Positions 7,946-16,314 of a stretch of 24,649 bases of DNA are shown here, in pieces; the stretch's first letter is position 1; each line of letters opens with the position of its first letter. Made by a program: the position numbers and the translations under genes. Below the pieces are notes generated by a model. It was not told where the DNA came from, made no database searches, and saw only the letters and a list, made by a program, of their open reading frames with translations. The stretch spans positions 1-24,649 of the forward strand of contig CAJTYI010000040.1 of assembly GCA_910584215.1 (NCBI GenBank), written 5' to 3'. This DNA comes from an uncultured Roseburia sp. Its GTDB lineage: Bacteria > Bacillota > Clostridia > Lachnospirales > Lachnospiraceae.

Positions 7946-10087
7946 TCAAATGACACGTTTAAATTTTTTCTCGATCTCATATCTTGTCATAGAGATAATT
8001 GTTGGCCGGCCGTGCGGGCAGTGATAGGGATTGTCAAGTTCCAACAGATCGTCAATCAACGCACGGATCTCCGGCAGCGACAGTTTCTGGCTGCCTTTCA
8101 CTGCCGCCTTGCAGGAGAGGGACGCGACTTTCTCGAGAATCAGTTCCGGCGCCTCTCTGCCGGTGAGGCCAAAGCAGTCATTTAACAGCTCCACAAACAT
8201 CTGACGCATATCCACATGTTCAAACTCTGCCGGCAGCGCATTTAACGCATACTCCCTGCCGCCGAAATGTTCGATTTCATAGCCGAATGCGGCGATCTGT
8301 TCCCCATAACGAAAGAGCATCTCCTCCTCCTGGCGGCTTAAAGATAAAATGACGGGCGGGCTTATGGCCTGCGCCGTGAAGCTGCCCTCCCGCAGGCGCT
8401 TCATGGTCTGTTCATACAGCACTTTTTCATGCGCCGCATGCTGGTCAATGATAAACAGCTTGTCCCCGTATTCGATCAGCCAGTAGGTTTCAAACAACTG
8501 ACCGATGATCCTGTGCTGCCGCCTTGCATCCTTTGTCAAAAACCCGGTATCGCCGTCATCCAGTAAATTTTGCTGGACAAAAGTCGTAGGCTCTGAAGCT
8601 TCGCTCTGCTCCTTTCCATAGGTACTGCTCTCGGCAACCTGGGGCGGTTCCTTCGTGCAAGCTGCCGTTTGCCCCATCAGCTCTCCTGCGGCCGCTTCTT
8701 TTAACGCCACTTCTATCTGGCCTGCCTGCTCTCCTGCGGCCGCTTCTTTTAACGCCACTTCTATCTGGCCTGCCTGCTCTCCTGCAGCCGCTTCTTTTAA
8801 CGCCTCTTCTATCTGGCCTGCCTGCTCTCCTGTGGCCGCTTCTTTTAATGTCTCTTCTCTCCGCCCATCCGGCTTATCGTCTTTTGGCGCATCCTGGCCT
8901 GCTTGTTTCAGCCGGTCAAATACACTGTGACTGTCCCGTTGCGGCTGCCGTTGCGGATATTTCGGCTCATAAGGGCTGCCCGTTATCACGGTGTTTCGGA
9001 TATCTGATATTCTTCGCTTTTCAAACGGCTCCGGCAGAGGTTCTAAGTTGGCATGTTTTTTCTCCTTTTTATCTTCTACCGGCACAGAGGCAATGTGCTC
9101 TTTGTCGGTCAACGCACTGCGCACTGCCCCGTATAGTTCACGGTAGACCGCTTCCGCATCGGAAAAGCGCAGCTCCATCTTATTGGGATGCACATTCACA
9201 TCCAAAAGTGCGCTCTCCATCGCGATATGCAGCACACAAAACGGGTATTGGTGCTGCATTAAAAATCCCTTGTAGGCATCTTCGATGGCTTTGGCAAACA
9301 GCGGACTTTTGATATATCTGCCGTTGATAAAATAGTTTTCCAGATTGCGGTTTCCCCTCGAGATCAACGGCTTTCCCACATAACCGCGGATCGTAAACTG
9401 CGCCGTCTCCTTATGAACCGCAAGTACGCCGGCCGCAATATCCCTGCCATAGATATGATAGATCAGATCTTTTTCGTTCGCATTGCCGGAGGTGTGCAGT
9501 TTCGTCTGCCCGTTGTTGATAAATTGAAAAGAGACGGCCGGATGGGAAAGCGCCAGCCGCTCGATCAAATCTGCAATATAATTGCCCTCGGTCGTCGCAC
9601 TCTTTAAAAACTTGCGCCGCGCGGGCGTGTTAAAGAACAGGTTGCGCACAATAAACGTCGTACCTTCCGGCGCGCCGATCTCCTCATTTCCCTTTTCCTT
9701 TGAGCCCTCGATCACATAGCGCGTACCTGTCAGTTCCCCATATGTCTTTGTAATCAGCTCCACCTGCGCCACGGCGGCGATACTAGAAAGCGCCTCCCCG
9801 CGAAATCCAAGGGACTGCACCGTAAACAAGTCCTCGATATCCGTGATCTTGCTGGTCGCATGAGGCAAAAACGCAGTCGGCACCTGCGCGCGGCCAATAC
9901 CGCAGCCGTTGTCGGTGACGCGCAAAAATGAGATGCCGCCCTCTTTAATCTCTACCGTAATCGCGGAAGCCCCGGCGTCCAGTGCATTTTCCACCAGCTC
10001 CTTGACGGCCGAGGACGGCCGCTCCACCACTTCCCCGGCTGCAATCTTATCAATCGTCTCCTGACTTAAAACTTTTATCTCTGCCAT
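7946..10087 (-). CDS. mutL: DNA mismatch repair protein MutL (endonuclease type)
   Basis: Mismatch-repair ATPase and nicking endonuclease that acts after MutS. Seen: GHKL ATPase motifs near the N-terminus (ELVENALDAGA, DNGCGI, GFRGEAL) and the MutL signature of the same domain. A long low-complexity linker spans about residues 350-500. The C-terminal domain has the metal-dependent endonuclease motif DQHAAHEKVLYE (548-559), SCKAAVKGSQ and CPHGRPTI (from 690). It is therefore the nicking type found in species without MutH. At 713 residues it is longer than many homologues, mainly because of a Glu/Ala-rich linker containing four tandem 16-residue units. Its ATG shares one base with the mutS stop (TAATG), indicating coupled translation. 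Confidence 0.97.
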   Translation of the reverse strand: MAEIKVLSQETIDKIAAGEVVERPSSAVKELVENALDAGASAITVEIKEGGISFLRVTDNGCGIGRAQVPTAFLPHATSKITDIEDLFTVQSLGFRGEALSSIAAVAQVELITKTYGELTGTRYVIEGSKEKGNEEIGAPEGTTFIVRNLFFNTPARRKFLKSATTEGNYIADLIERLALSHPAVSFQFINNGQTKLHTSGNANEKDLIYHIYGRDIAAGVLAVHKETAQFTIRGYVGKPLISRGNRNLENYFINGRYIKSPLFAKAIEDAYKGFLMQHQYPFCVLHIAMESALLDVNVHPNKMELRFSDAEAVYRELYGAVRSALTDKEHIASVPVEDKKEKKHANLEPLPEPFEKRRISDIRNTVITGSPYEPKYPQRQPQRDSHSVFDRLKQAGQDAPKDDKPDGRREETLKEAATGEQAGQIEEALKEAAAGEQAGQIEVALKEAAAGEQAGQIEVALKEAAAGELMGQTAACTKEPPQVAESSTYGKEQSEASEPTTFVQQNLLDDGDTGFLTKDARRQHRIIGQLFETYWLIEYGDKLFIIDQHAAHEKVLYEQTMKRLREGSFTAQAISPPVILSLSRQEEEMLFRYGEQIAAFGYEIEHFGGREYALNALPAEFEHVDMRQMFVELLNDCFGLTGREAPELILEKVASLSCKAAVKGSQKLSLPEIRALIDDLLELDNPYHCPHGRPTIISMTRYEIEKKFKRVI
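8681..8872 (-). repeat. Four-unit 48-bp tandem repeat inside mutL
   Basis: Units start at 8681, 8729, 8777 and 8825. The first two are identical, the third differs at two positions, and the fourth is diverged, mostly in its second half. Each unit encodes 16 residues of the type ALKEAAAGEQAGQIEV (roughly residues 406-469). The unit length is a multiple of three, so copy-number change would keep the frame. Confidence 0.95.
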
Positions 10088-12738
10088 TATTTGTGTTCCC
10101 CATTCCAGCGGTTTTTAACCTTGTTGCGCAGCTCGTACAATTTATTTAAAGCCTCAAAAGGCGTCATATTTTCCACATCCGCATTGCGCAGTTCCTCAAT
10201 GATATCGTCGTCTTTTAGCGTGTCAAACAAGGAAATCTGCGTTAAATCAACCTCGTCGAGATGCTCTTTTTTGCGTCTGCCGCCCGCGGCAAGCTTCCCT
10301 GCGACGTCGGCGATGTCGTTTGCCACCAGCTCTTCCATGATCTCTTTGGCGCGGCCGATGATGGAGTCCGGCACCCCGGCGAGCTTAGCCACCTGAATCC
10401 CATAGCTTTTATCTGCCCCGCCCTTTACGATCTTGCGCAAAAAGACGATATCCTCGCCCCGCTCCTTCACGGCGATACAATAATTGTGGACATTGCCGAG
10501 CTTGCCCTCAAGCTCGGTCAGCTCATGATAGTGCGTGGCAAACAGCGTCTTTGCCCCCAAAAGCCTGGGATTGCTGATGTGTTCGACGACCGCCCAGGCA
10601 ATGCTTAAGCCGTCAAACGTGCTGGTTCCGCGCCCGATCTCATCTAAGATCAGCAGAGAATCTTTGGTGGCATTGCGCAAAATATTGGCAACTTCATTCA
10701 TCTCAACCATAAAGGTGCTCTGTCCGCTTCCCAGGTCATCGGACGCCCCGACGCGGGTAAAAATGCGGTCGACAATGCCGATCTGTGCCGAAGCGGCCGG
10801 TATAAAGCTCCCGATCTGCGCCATCAGCACGATCAGGGCAGTCTGGCGCATGTAGGTAGACTTGCCCGCCATATTGGGACCGGTAATAATGGAAATGCGG
10901 TTATTTTCACTGTCAAGATAGGTATCGTTGTCGATAAACATATCCCCGGCCGACATCTTCTCCACCACCGGATGGCGTCCGCCTTTGATATCAATGACCC
11001 CGTTGTCCTTCATCTTGGGGCGGCAGTAATTATTTTGTTCCGCCACCAGCGCGAGGGACACAAAAACATCCAGTCCCCCGATTGCTTTGGCCGTGCGCTG
11101 GATGCGCTGCACCTGGGCGGCAATGACCGCGCGTACCTCGCAGAAGAGATCATATTCGAGCGCGGACAATTTATCTTCGGCCCCCAGTATCATATCCTCC
11201 AGCTCTTTTAACTCCGGCGTGATATAGCGCTCCGCATTGGCCAGCGTCTGTTTTCTGGTATAGTAATCCGGCACCATATTTTTGTAGGAATTGGTGACCT
11301 CAAGATAATAGCCGAACACTTTGTTGTATTTGATCTTAAGATTTTTAATGCCCGTTTTTTCGCGCTCTGTCGCCTCAAGCTTGGCCAGCCAGGTTTTGCC
11401 CTCGGTTTTGGCGCTGCGGCACTTATCCACCTCCTCGTTGTAGCCCTCTTTGATGATGCCGCCGTCGCGCAGCGAAATCGGCGGCTCTTCCAATATCGCA
11501 TCACAGATCAGCGTGTATAAATCTTCCAATGTATCCAAATCTTCTCGTATCTGTACCAAAAGCTCACTGTCAAACTCCTCTAAGAGCGTCAGAATCGGCG
11601 GGAGCATTTTCATGGAATTGCGAAAGGCGATCAGGTCTCTTGGATTTGCCGCCATATAGGTGATTCTCGTAATCAGCCGCTCCAAATCATAGATCGGGCC
11701 GAGATATTCCCTGAGCTCCTCGCGTGTGATGATATGGCTGTTTAACTCTTCGATCGCGTCATGGCGTCTGACAATCTCCTGCACTTGAACCAGCGGCTGC
11801 TCCACGAAGGAACGCAAAAGCCTCGCTCCCATGGCCGTCCTCGTCTTATCGAGCACCCAGAGCAGGGAACCTCTCTTCTGCCGCTCCCTGAGTGTCTCTG
11901 TCAGCTCCAGATTTCTTCTGGTCGAGCTGTCAATTACCATAAATCCGCTGGTGGAGTATGGTTTGATGGCAGAAATCTGTTCGAGACTGCTTTTTTGTGT
12001 TTCATAAAGATACTTAAGCAGCGCCCCGGCGGCGATTAAGCCGCAGTTATAATCTTTTAGACCTAAACCGTCTAAATTTGCCACCTTAAAATGCTCTTTC
12101 AGTGTCGTTTCGGCAAGTTCGTCTCCAAAATACCACGAATCCAGCGCAGAAATTGTAATATTCAGTCGATGTTTCAAATCTTCGATATCGACGCCGCTCA
12201 TGTAAAAACTTTCATTACAGATTATTTCGGCTGGTCCAAACTTATAGATTTCGTCGACAAGCCTGCGCTCCGTGTCCAGCTCTGTCACCAGATAGTCCCC
12301 GGTCGATACGTCCACAATGGAAATGCCGTAGCGGTCCGCAAGATAGACGATCGACATGAGATAATTATTTTTGGTCTCATCAAGCGTCTGTATATCGAGG
12401 TTGGTTCCCGGCGTCACGATGCGTATCACTTCGCGCTTTACAAGACCTTTCGCAAGTTTCGGGTCCTCCACCTGCTCACAGATTGCGACCTTATAGCCTT
12501 TTTTTATTAGCTTATTGATGTAGGTTTCCGCCGCGTGGAACGGCACCCCGCACATCGGCGCACGCTCCTCTAAGCCGCAGCTTTTCCCTGTCAGGGTCAG
12601 TTCGAGTTCCGCCGAGACCGTCTTGGCGTCCTCAAAAAACATCTCATAGAAATCTCCAAGCCGGTAAAAAAGAATACAATCTTTATATTCCTCTTTGGTC
12701 TTTATATATTGCTGCATCATTGGTGTTAATTCCGTCAC
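10087..12738 (-). CDS. mutS: DNA mismatch repair protein MutS
   Basis: Mismatch-recognition ATPase that starts methyl-independent mismatch repair with MutL. Seen, numbering from GTG 12738: mismatch-wedging F-Y-E at 30-32 in LGDFYEMF, connector, lever and clamp domains, Walker A GPNMAGKST from about 620, Walker B LLILDEIGRGTSTFDG (Asp 699, Glu 700) and the conserved THYHEL. A QISLF sequence near 834-838 fits the beta-clamp binding consensus. The 883-residue length is normal. The GTG start has GAGG 8 nt upstream; the frame stays open to 12801, but that would run into the preceding gene and add unrelated residues. It follows the FAD dehydrogenase by 10 nt and is coupled to mutL. Confidence 0.97.
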   Translation of the reverse strand: MTELTPMMQQYIKTKEEYKDCILFYRLGDFYEMFFEDAKTVSAELELTLTGKSCGLEERAPMCGVPFHAAETYINKLIKKGYKVAICEQVEDPKLAKGLVKREVIRIVTPGTNLDIQTLDETKNNYLMSIVYLADRYGISIVDVSTGDYLVTELDTERRLVDEIYKFGPAEIICNESFYMSGVDIEDLKHRLNITISALDSWYFGDELAETTLKEHFKVANLDGLGLKDYNCGLIAAGALLKYLYETQKSSLEQISAIKPYSTSGFMVIDSSTRRNLELTETLRERQKRGSLLWVLDKTRTAMGARLLRSFVEQPLVQVQEIVRRHDAIEELNSHIITREELREYLGPIYDLERLITRITYMAANPRDLIAFRNSMKMLPPILTLLEEFDSELLVQIREDLDTLEDLYTLICDAILEEPPISLRDGGIIKEGYNEEVDKCRSAKTEGKTWLAKLEATEREKTGIKNLKIKYNKVFGYYLEVTNSYKNMVPDYYTRKQTLANAERYITPELKELEDMILGAEDKLSALEYDLFCEVRAVIAAQVQRIQRTAKAIGGLDVFVSLALVAEQNNYCRPKMKDNGVIDIKGGRHPVVEKMSAGDMFIDNDTYLDSENNRISIITGPNMAGKSTYMRQTALIVLMAQIGSFIPAASAQIGIVDRIFTRVGASDDLGSGQSTFMVEMNEVANILRNATKDSLLILDEIGRGTSTFDGLSIAWAVVEHISNPRLLGAKTLFATHYHELTELEGKLGNVHNYCIAVKERGEDIVFLRKIVKGGADKSYGIQVAKLAGVPDSIIGRAKEIMEELVANDIADVAGKLAAGGRRKKEHLDEVDLTQISLFDTLKDDDIIEELRNADVENMTPFEALNKLYELRNKVKNRWNGEHK

Positions 12739-12748
12739 GTGTTTTTCC

Positions 12749-14356
12749 TCAACTTCTGATATAATTTTCTTCGACGCTGTTTGCCACAATCGCCTCCGCA
12801 ATCTTCATGCCGTCCATGGCCGCCGACATAATGCCGCCCGCGTACCCTGCCCCCTCGCCGCCCGGGTATACGCCGCATACCTTTGCCATAAAGCGCTCCC
12901 CGCGTTCGATGCGCACAGGGGAGGATGTCCGCGTCTCAATAGCCGATAAAATTGCATCTTTTCTGTCATAATTCGGCATATAATGAGAGAATTCTTTCAT
13001 TGCCCGGATAAAGGTTTCCTCCAATGGTTCCGGCAGCAGTCCGCGCAGATTGCACAGACAGGCCGCGCCCTTGTGGCAGCTCTCAAAGGAACCGTAGCGG
13101 ACGGACGGGATATTGGCGCAGTAGTCTCCAAACAGCTGCTGGGGGATTTTACCGCCGCCCAGTGCAAACGCCGCCTGTTCGAGCCGTTCCTGAAACAAAA
13201 CGCCGCCCAGTGTGTCGTCCCCGGCGTTAAAGTCCTCCGGGGTCACGGTGACAATAATCGCGCTGTTGGCGTTTGCGCTGCCGCGCGCGCTGTAACTCAT
13301 ACCGTTTACCGCCAGATATCCCGGCACGGAGGACGCGTTTACCACATATCCCCCCGGGCACATACAAAAGGAATACACCCCTCTGCCGTCCGGAAAATTG
13401 GCGGTCAATTTGTAGGCAGCCGGGGGCAGCTTTCTCCAGTATCTGTCCCCGTACTGTCCGATTGATATCTCACGCTGCGGGTGTTCCACGCGAAACCCCA
13501 CCGCAAAGGACTTTGCCGCCATGGTAAGGTCCTCTTTTTGCTTTAATAATCGAAACGTATCTCTCGCGGAGTGACCGATCGCCAATACCATACAATCCGT
13601 GTCAATCCATTCTTCGTGATTGACCTCTACGCCTGTGAGCTTTCCTCCCTCACTCCTGTAATCGGTCATGCAGCATTGGAAACGGTATTCCACGCCGCGC
13701 TCACTCATATACTGCCGCATATTGCGCATAATTGTCATCAGGATATCTGTGCCGATATGCGGCTTTGCCTCGTATCGAATCTGATCTGGGGCCCCGAATT
13801 TTACAAACGTTTCCAGCACGAACCGGCTGCGCCCGCAGGCGTCTTTGACGAGCGTATTGAGTTTGCCGTCGGAAAAAGTGCCGGCGCCGCCCTCCCCAAA
13901 CTGTACGTTGGAGGAGGGAGAGAGCGTCCCGCTCTCCCAAAACCGCTCCACATCTAAGCTTCGCTCCTCGACCGGACGGCCGCGCTCTAAAAGAACAGAA
14001 GGGATGCCGGCTGAAAGCAGTGTGTAGGCGCAAAACAAACCGCAAGGCCCCATCCCCACGATCACCGGCTTTTTCGCAAACATTCCCGCGCTCTGCGGCA
14101 TAAGATACCGTTTGGGTGAGACAAACGACACATTTTTATCCTTACTTATTTTCTTTAACTCTGTTTCCCGCTTTGTGGTGACATCAACCGTATAGACATA
14201 ATATACTTCCGGTTTTTTCCTCGCATCAATCGAACGCTTTGCAATCTCATAGGTAAATCCCTGTCTGTCGGAAAGCTTTAAAATCCGCGCTATTTTTTGT
14301 TCCAACTGCGCAGCCGTGTGGCAGACGGGCAGTTTCATCTGATTAATCCGAATCAT
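12749..14356 (-). CDS. FAD-dependent dehydrogenase (COG2509-type, uncharacterised)
   Basis: Cytoplasmic flavoprotein of the 'uncharacterised FAD-dependent dehydrogenase' family; the substrate is unknown. Seen: an N-terminal lead of about 95 residues typical of this family, the dinucleotide-binding loop VIVGMGPCGLFCAYTL (101-106 core) followed by an acidic strand end LLERG. Next come QFGEGGAGTFSDGKLNT, AIGHSARDTF, and a C-terminal FAD segment VYPGGEGAGYAGGIMSAA. Start ATG 14356 is preceded by AAAGGAGA at good spacing, giving 535 residues. A longer open frame to 14704 lies antiparallel-free but inside the preceding gene and is rejected. Its first bases overlap the 3' end of the BaiN-like gene by 14 nt. 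Such genes are often found near BaiN-like flavoproteins in clostridia. Confidence 0.87.
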   Translation of the reverse strand: MIRINQMKLPVCHTAAQLEQKIARILKLSDRQGFTYEIAKRSIDARKKPEVYYVYTVDVTTKRETELKKISKDKNVSFVSPKRYLMPQSAGMFAKKPVIVGMGPCGLFCAYTLLSAGIPSVLLERGRPVEERSLDVERFWESGTLSPSSNVQFGEGGAGTFSDGKLNTLVKDACGRSRFVLETFVKFGAPDQIRYEAKPHIGTDILMTIMRNMRQYMSERGVEYRFQCCMTDYRSEGGKLTGVEVNHEEWIDTDCMVLAIGHSARDTFRLLKQKEDLTMAAKSFAVGFRVEHPQREISIGQYGDRYWRKLPPAAYKLTANFPDGRGVYSFCMCPGGYVVNASSVPGYLAVNGMSYSARGSANANSAIIVTVTPEDFNAGDDTLGGVLFQERLEQAAFALGGGKIPQQLFGDYCANIPSVRYGSFESCHKGAACLCNLRGLLPEPLEETFIRAMKEFSHYMPNYDRKDAILSAIETRTSSPVRIERGERFMAKVCGVYPGGEGAGYAGGIMSAAMDGMKIAEAIVANSVEENYIRS

Positions 14357-15701
14357 CCGTTCTCCTTTTCCTGCTGCTCTTAGGGGACACGCCCTGACTA
14401 TTTTGGGGTACATGGACTTGTCCCCTAAGAGCGCCCTTTCGCATACGCTTTCCGTGCTTGCCTGACTGCGCGGCATGCAGCCCCGCCACATAGCCGCTTG
14501 ACCATGCCCACTGGAGATTATAGCCGCCGCAGCAGCCGTCAATATCGACAACTTCGCCGGCAAAATATACGCCCGGTACAATCTTAGACTCCAGCGTGAC
14601 GGCATCAATCTCTGCGGTGGATACGCCCCCGGCGCACACCTGAGCGGCGTCAAACCCCTTGCTGCCGATAACGTCCACGCGCAGGCCGCAGATGGTCTTT
14701 GCAAGCCGATGCATCTGACGTTTTGTCACCTCGCCTGCCGCCGCATGGAGAACAATGTCTGCCTCACGAAGCAGCACACCGATCAGTTTTTTGGGCAGCA
14801 GGCCAACCATTGCCTGTTCGGCGTCTTTGGCGCGCCCATGTGCGGAGGCGTCTAAAAAGCGCTGTGAAAGCAGCGCCTCCATCTCGCCCGCCGTCCCTAT
14901 CTGCGGCAGGAAATGTAACAGCGCATGTACTTTCTGTCCCCGCTTTAGCGCTTTTGTGGCAAAGCGGCTGACCTGAAAGACAGGTATACCCGAAATGCCA
15001 TAGTCTGTCAGCTGCAGCTCTCCCTGCTCGGTCGCAGTCAGTCTCCCGTCCACATACAAAGATACGACAATTTCTGCACGAATTCCTGCAATCGCTTTAA
15101 AAAATGACTGTTTTCCCTGCAATTGTACTAAAGCAGGTACAATATCTATGACAGAATGACCAAGTTCTTCTATATATGGCATCATGCTCCCGTCGCTTCC
15201 CGTTTTGGGGGAAGCCATAAGCCCTGGCGCCAACACAAGCGAGCGGGCAAAAAAACGCTCCCTGTTAGTCTCTATGCAAAATCCTATCTTTTGTTGTGCG
15301 ATATTTTTTGTCTCCTGCAATGTAAAAATTTCAACACCGCTGGCGTCCGCCTCCATCCGCAGGACGTCTAAAACGGATGCCGCCTGTTCGCTGGCAGGGT
15401 AATAATAACCGTTTCTGCACTTTGGGTAAACGCCGATCTCCTCAAAAAAACGCAGCGTTTCCGCGAGGCCAAACTGCCCAAATACAGGCAATACAAATGC
15501 AGGGTCTTCTCCCTGGTAATAAGAGACACCCTGCTTCGCATTGGTATAATTACATTTGCCGTTTCCGGTGGCGAGAATCTTCTTGCCCACCCGGTCCATA
15601 TGTTCTATGACTGCGGTTTTCGCGCCCTGCCGCGCCGCAGTAATTGCCGCCATCAAACCAGCCGCACCGCCGCCGATCACCGCAACATCCGTACTTATCA
15701 T
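14343..15701 (-). CDS. BaiN/HI0933-type NAD(P)/FAD-dependent oxidoreductase
   Basis: Flavoprotein of the HI0933/YhiN family. A member named BaiN was implicated in bile-acid metabolism, but most members, probably including this one, have no proven substrate. Seen: FAD-binding VAVIGGGAAGLMAAITAA at the N-terminus, the family motif GKKILATGNGKCNYTN, and the C-terminal GVYFAGEVVDIDGCCGGYNLQWAWSSGYVAG. The conserved fold ends near residue 415. The last 30 or so residues are extra, and residues about 424-442 are encoded by a palindromic repeat (14376-14432). Start ATG 15701 has GAGGG close upstream, and a good promoter lies at 15752-15780. First gene of the run leading into mutS-mutL-miaA. Confidence 0.88.
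   Translation of the reverse strand: MISTDVAVIGGGAAGLMAAITAARQGAKTAVIEHMDRVGKKILATGNGKCNYTNAKQGVSYYQGEDPAFVLPVFGQFGLAETLRFFEEIGVYPKCRNGYYYPASEQAASVLDVLRMEADASGVEIFTLQETKNIAQQKIGFCIETNRERFFARSLVLAPGLMASPKTGSDGSMMPYIEELGHSVIDIVPALVQLQGKQSFFKAIAGIRAEIVVSLYVDGRLTATEQGELQLTDYGISGIPVFQVSRFATKALKRGQKVHALLHFLPQIGTAGEMEALLSQRFLDASAHGRAKDAEQAMVGLLPKKLIGVLLREADIVLHAAAGEVTKRQMHRLAKTICGLRVDVIGSKGFDAAQVCAGGVSTAEIDAVTLESKIVPGVYFAGEVVDIDGCCGGYNLQWAWSSGYVAGLHAAQSGKHGKRMRKGALRGQVHVPQNSQGVSPKSSRKRRTDDSD
14376..14432. repeat. 57-bp palindromic element in the 3' end of the BaiN-like gene
   Basis: A perfect 14-bp inverted repeat, GCTCTTAGGGGACA (14376-14389) and its complement (14419-14432), encloses a 29-base centre. 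The TTAGGGGACA...TGTCCCCTAA layout resembles REP elements mobilised by REP-associated tyrosine transposases in clostridia; that match is recalled, not searched. The element is translated in frame as the tail of the upstream gene. Confidence 0.75.
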
Positions 15702-15751
15702 ATTCCCTCTTTTTTCCGTACTGTCTCGTTTTTATTACAACAATCTTTAGT

Positions 15752-15780
15752 ATTCTAGCATATTTTACCACAAGATTCAA
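15752..15780 (-). promoter_or_regulatory. Candidate sigma-A promoter of the BaiN-mutS-mutL-miaA run
   Basis: Minus-strand TTGAAT, 17-nt spacer, TAGAAT with an extended -10 (TGC). It lies 51 nt upstream of the BaiN-like start codon in an AT-rich gap. It is one of the best promoter matches in the window. Confidence 0.65.
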
Positions 15781-15831
15781 CTGCATTCCTTTTCATTTTT
15801 GTCCGCACATGCAGACGAAACCTTCGCTCAC

Positions 15832-16224
15832 TTAACTGGAATAATTTTCGAGGAAATCAAATAACTCCCGGTCTGTCTCAAACCAGATGCCGTCTTTGGC
15901 CTGTTCCTGAAGCCACAGGTCCAGCTCGTCACAGCGAATATCCGTCTCCAGATATACCGTAGTACCGTCCGCACGGTAAACCACCAGCTTGCCGTCCTCC
16001 TCTTTCATAAAATAGGCTGCCCCCAACGGCGCCGCCATACTCTCCCTAAGCTGCTCCTCATGCTCCTGTGAAGCAGCGGGCGTTTGCGCATTCTCTCTTT
16101 GCTCCATTTCCGCGACGATTAGCGGGGGTTCACTCTGTTCGGGTTGCCGGAACAACAGCACAAGGCCGGCAATCAGCCACGCCAGGACTGCAATAAAAAT
16201 ACAGATACTGATCGATTTTTTCAT
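15832..16224 (-). CDS. Small membrane-anchored protein, BofC C-terminal-domain-like
   Basis: A 130-residue protein with one N-terminal membrane helix or uncleaved signal (about residues 5-26), a polar Glu/Gln/Pro-rich linker to about residue 65, and a small C-terminal domain. That domain contains AYFMKEEDGKLVVYRADGTTVYLETDI and ends ELFDFLENYSS. The C-terminal part resembles the BofC C-terminal domain found in many Lachnospiraceae proteins. BofC in Bacillus restrains SpoIVB signalling between forespore and mother cell, but whether this protein does the same is inference. The orientation predicts a domain outside the cytoplasmic membrane. The start is well supported by AGGAGG 5 nt upstream, and a promoter lies at 16259-16287. 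Function is otherwise unassigned. Confidence 0.8.
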   Translation of the reverse strand: MKKSISICIFIAVLAWLIAGLVLLFRQPEQSEPPLIVAEMEQRENAQTPAASQEHEEQLRESMAAPLGAAYFMKEEDGKLVVYRADGTTVYLETDIRCDELDLWLQEQAKDGIWFETDRELFDFLENYSS

Positions 16225-16258
16225 GTTGACCTCCTACTGTCGGTGAAATCATGATATT

Positions 16259-16287
16259 ATTCTACCAGTATCTGCCTTTTCTTATAA
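16259..16287 (-). promoter_or_regulatory. Candidate sigma-A promoter of the BofC-like gene
   Basis: Minus-strand TTATAA, 17-nt spacer, TAGAAT preceded by TGG (extended -10), 34 nt before the start codon. A GTATAAT slightly upstream also matches a sigma-E-like -35, but I do not see a good partner -10 for it. Confidence 0.5.
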
Positions 16288-16314
16288 ATTATACATTTCT
16301 TTCACATAGACGCC

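Noticed and set aside
8681..8872. CRISPR-like array
   Set aside because: The 48-bp units are directly adjacent with no spacers and encode a peptide repeat in mutL.
8655..8930. Repetitive open frame on the plus strand opposite the mutL linker
   Set aside because: It is the antisense shadow of the 48-bp repeats; there is no ribosome site, and MutL on the other strand is certain.
12739..12801. N-terminal extension of MutS
   Set aside because: It overlaps the upstream gene and adds non-family residues; GTG 12738 has a proper Shine-Dalgarno.
12749..14704. Long N-terminal extension of the FAD dehydrogenase
   Set aside because: Positions 14357-14704 are the BaiN-like gene in another frame; a strong ribosome site supports ATG 14356.
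15801..15816. Hairpin GTCCGC/GCAGAC after the BofC-like gene as a terminator
   Set aside because: On the minus strand it is followed by A residues rather than T, so it does not fit a rho-independent terminator.
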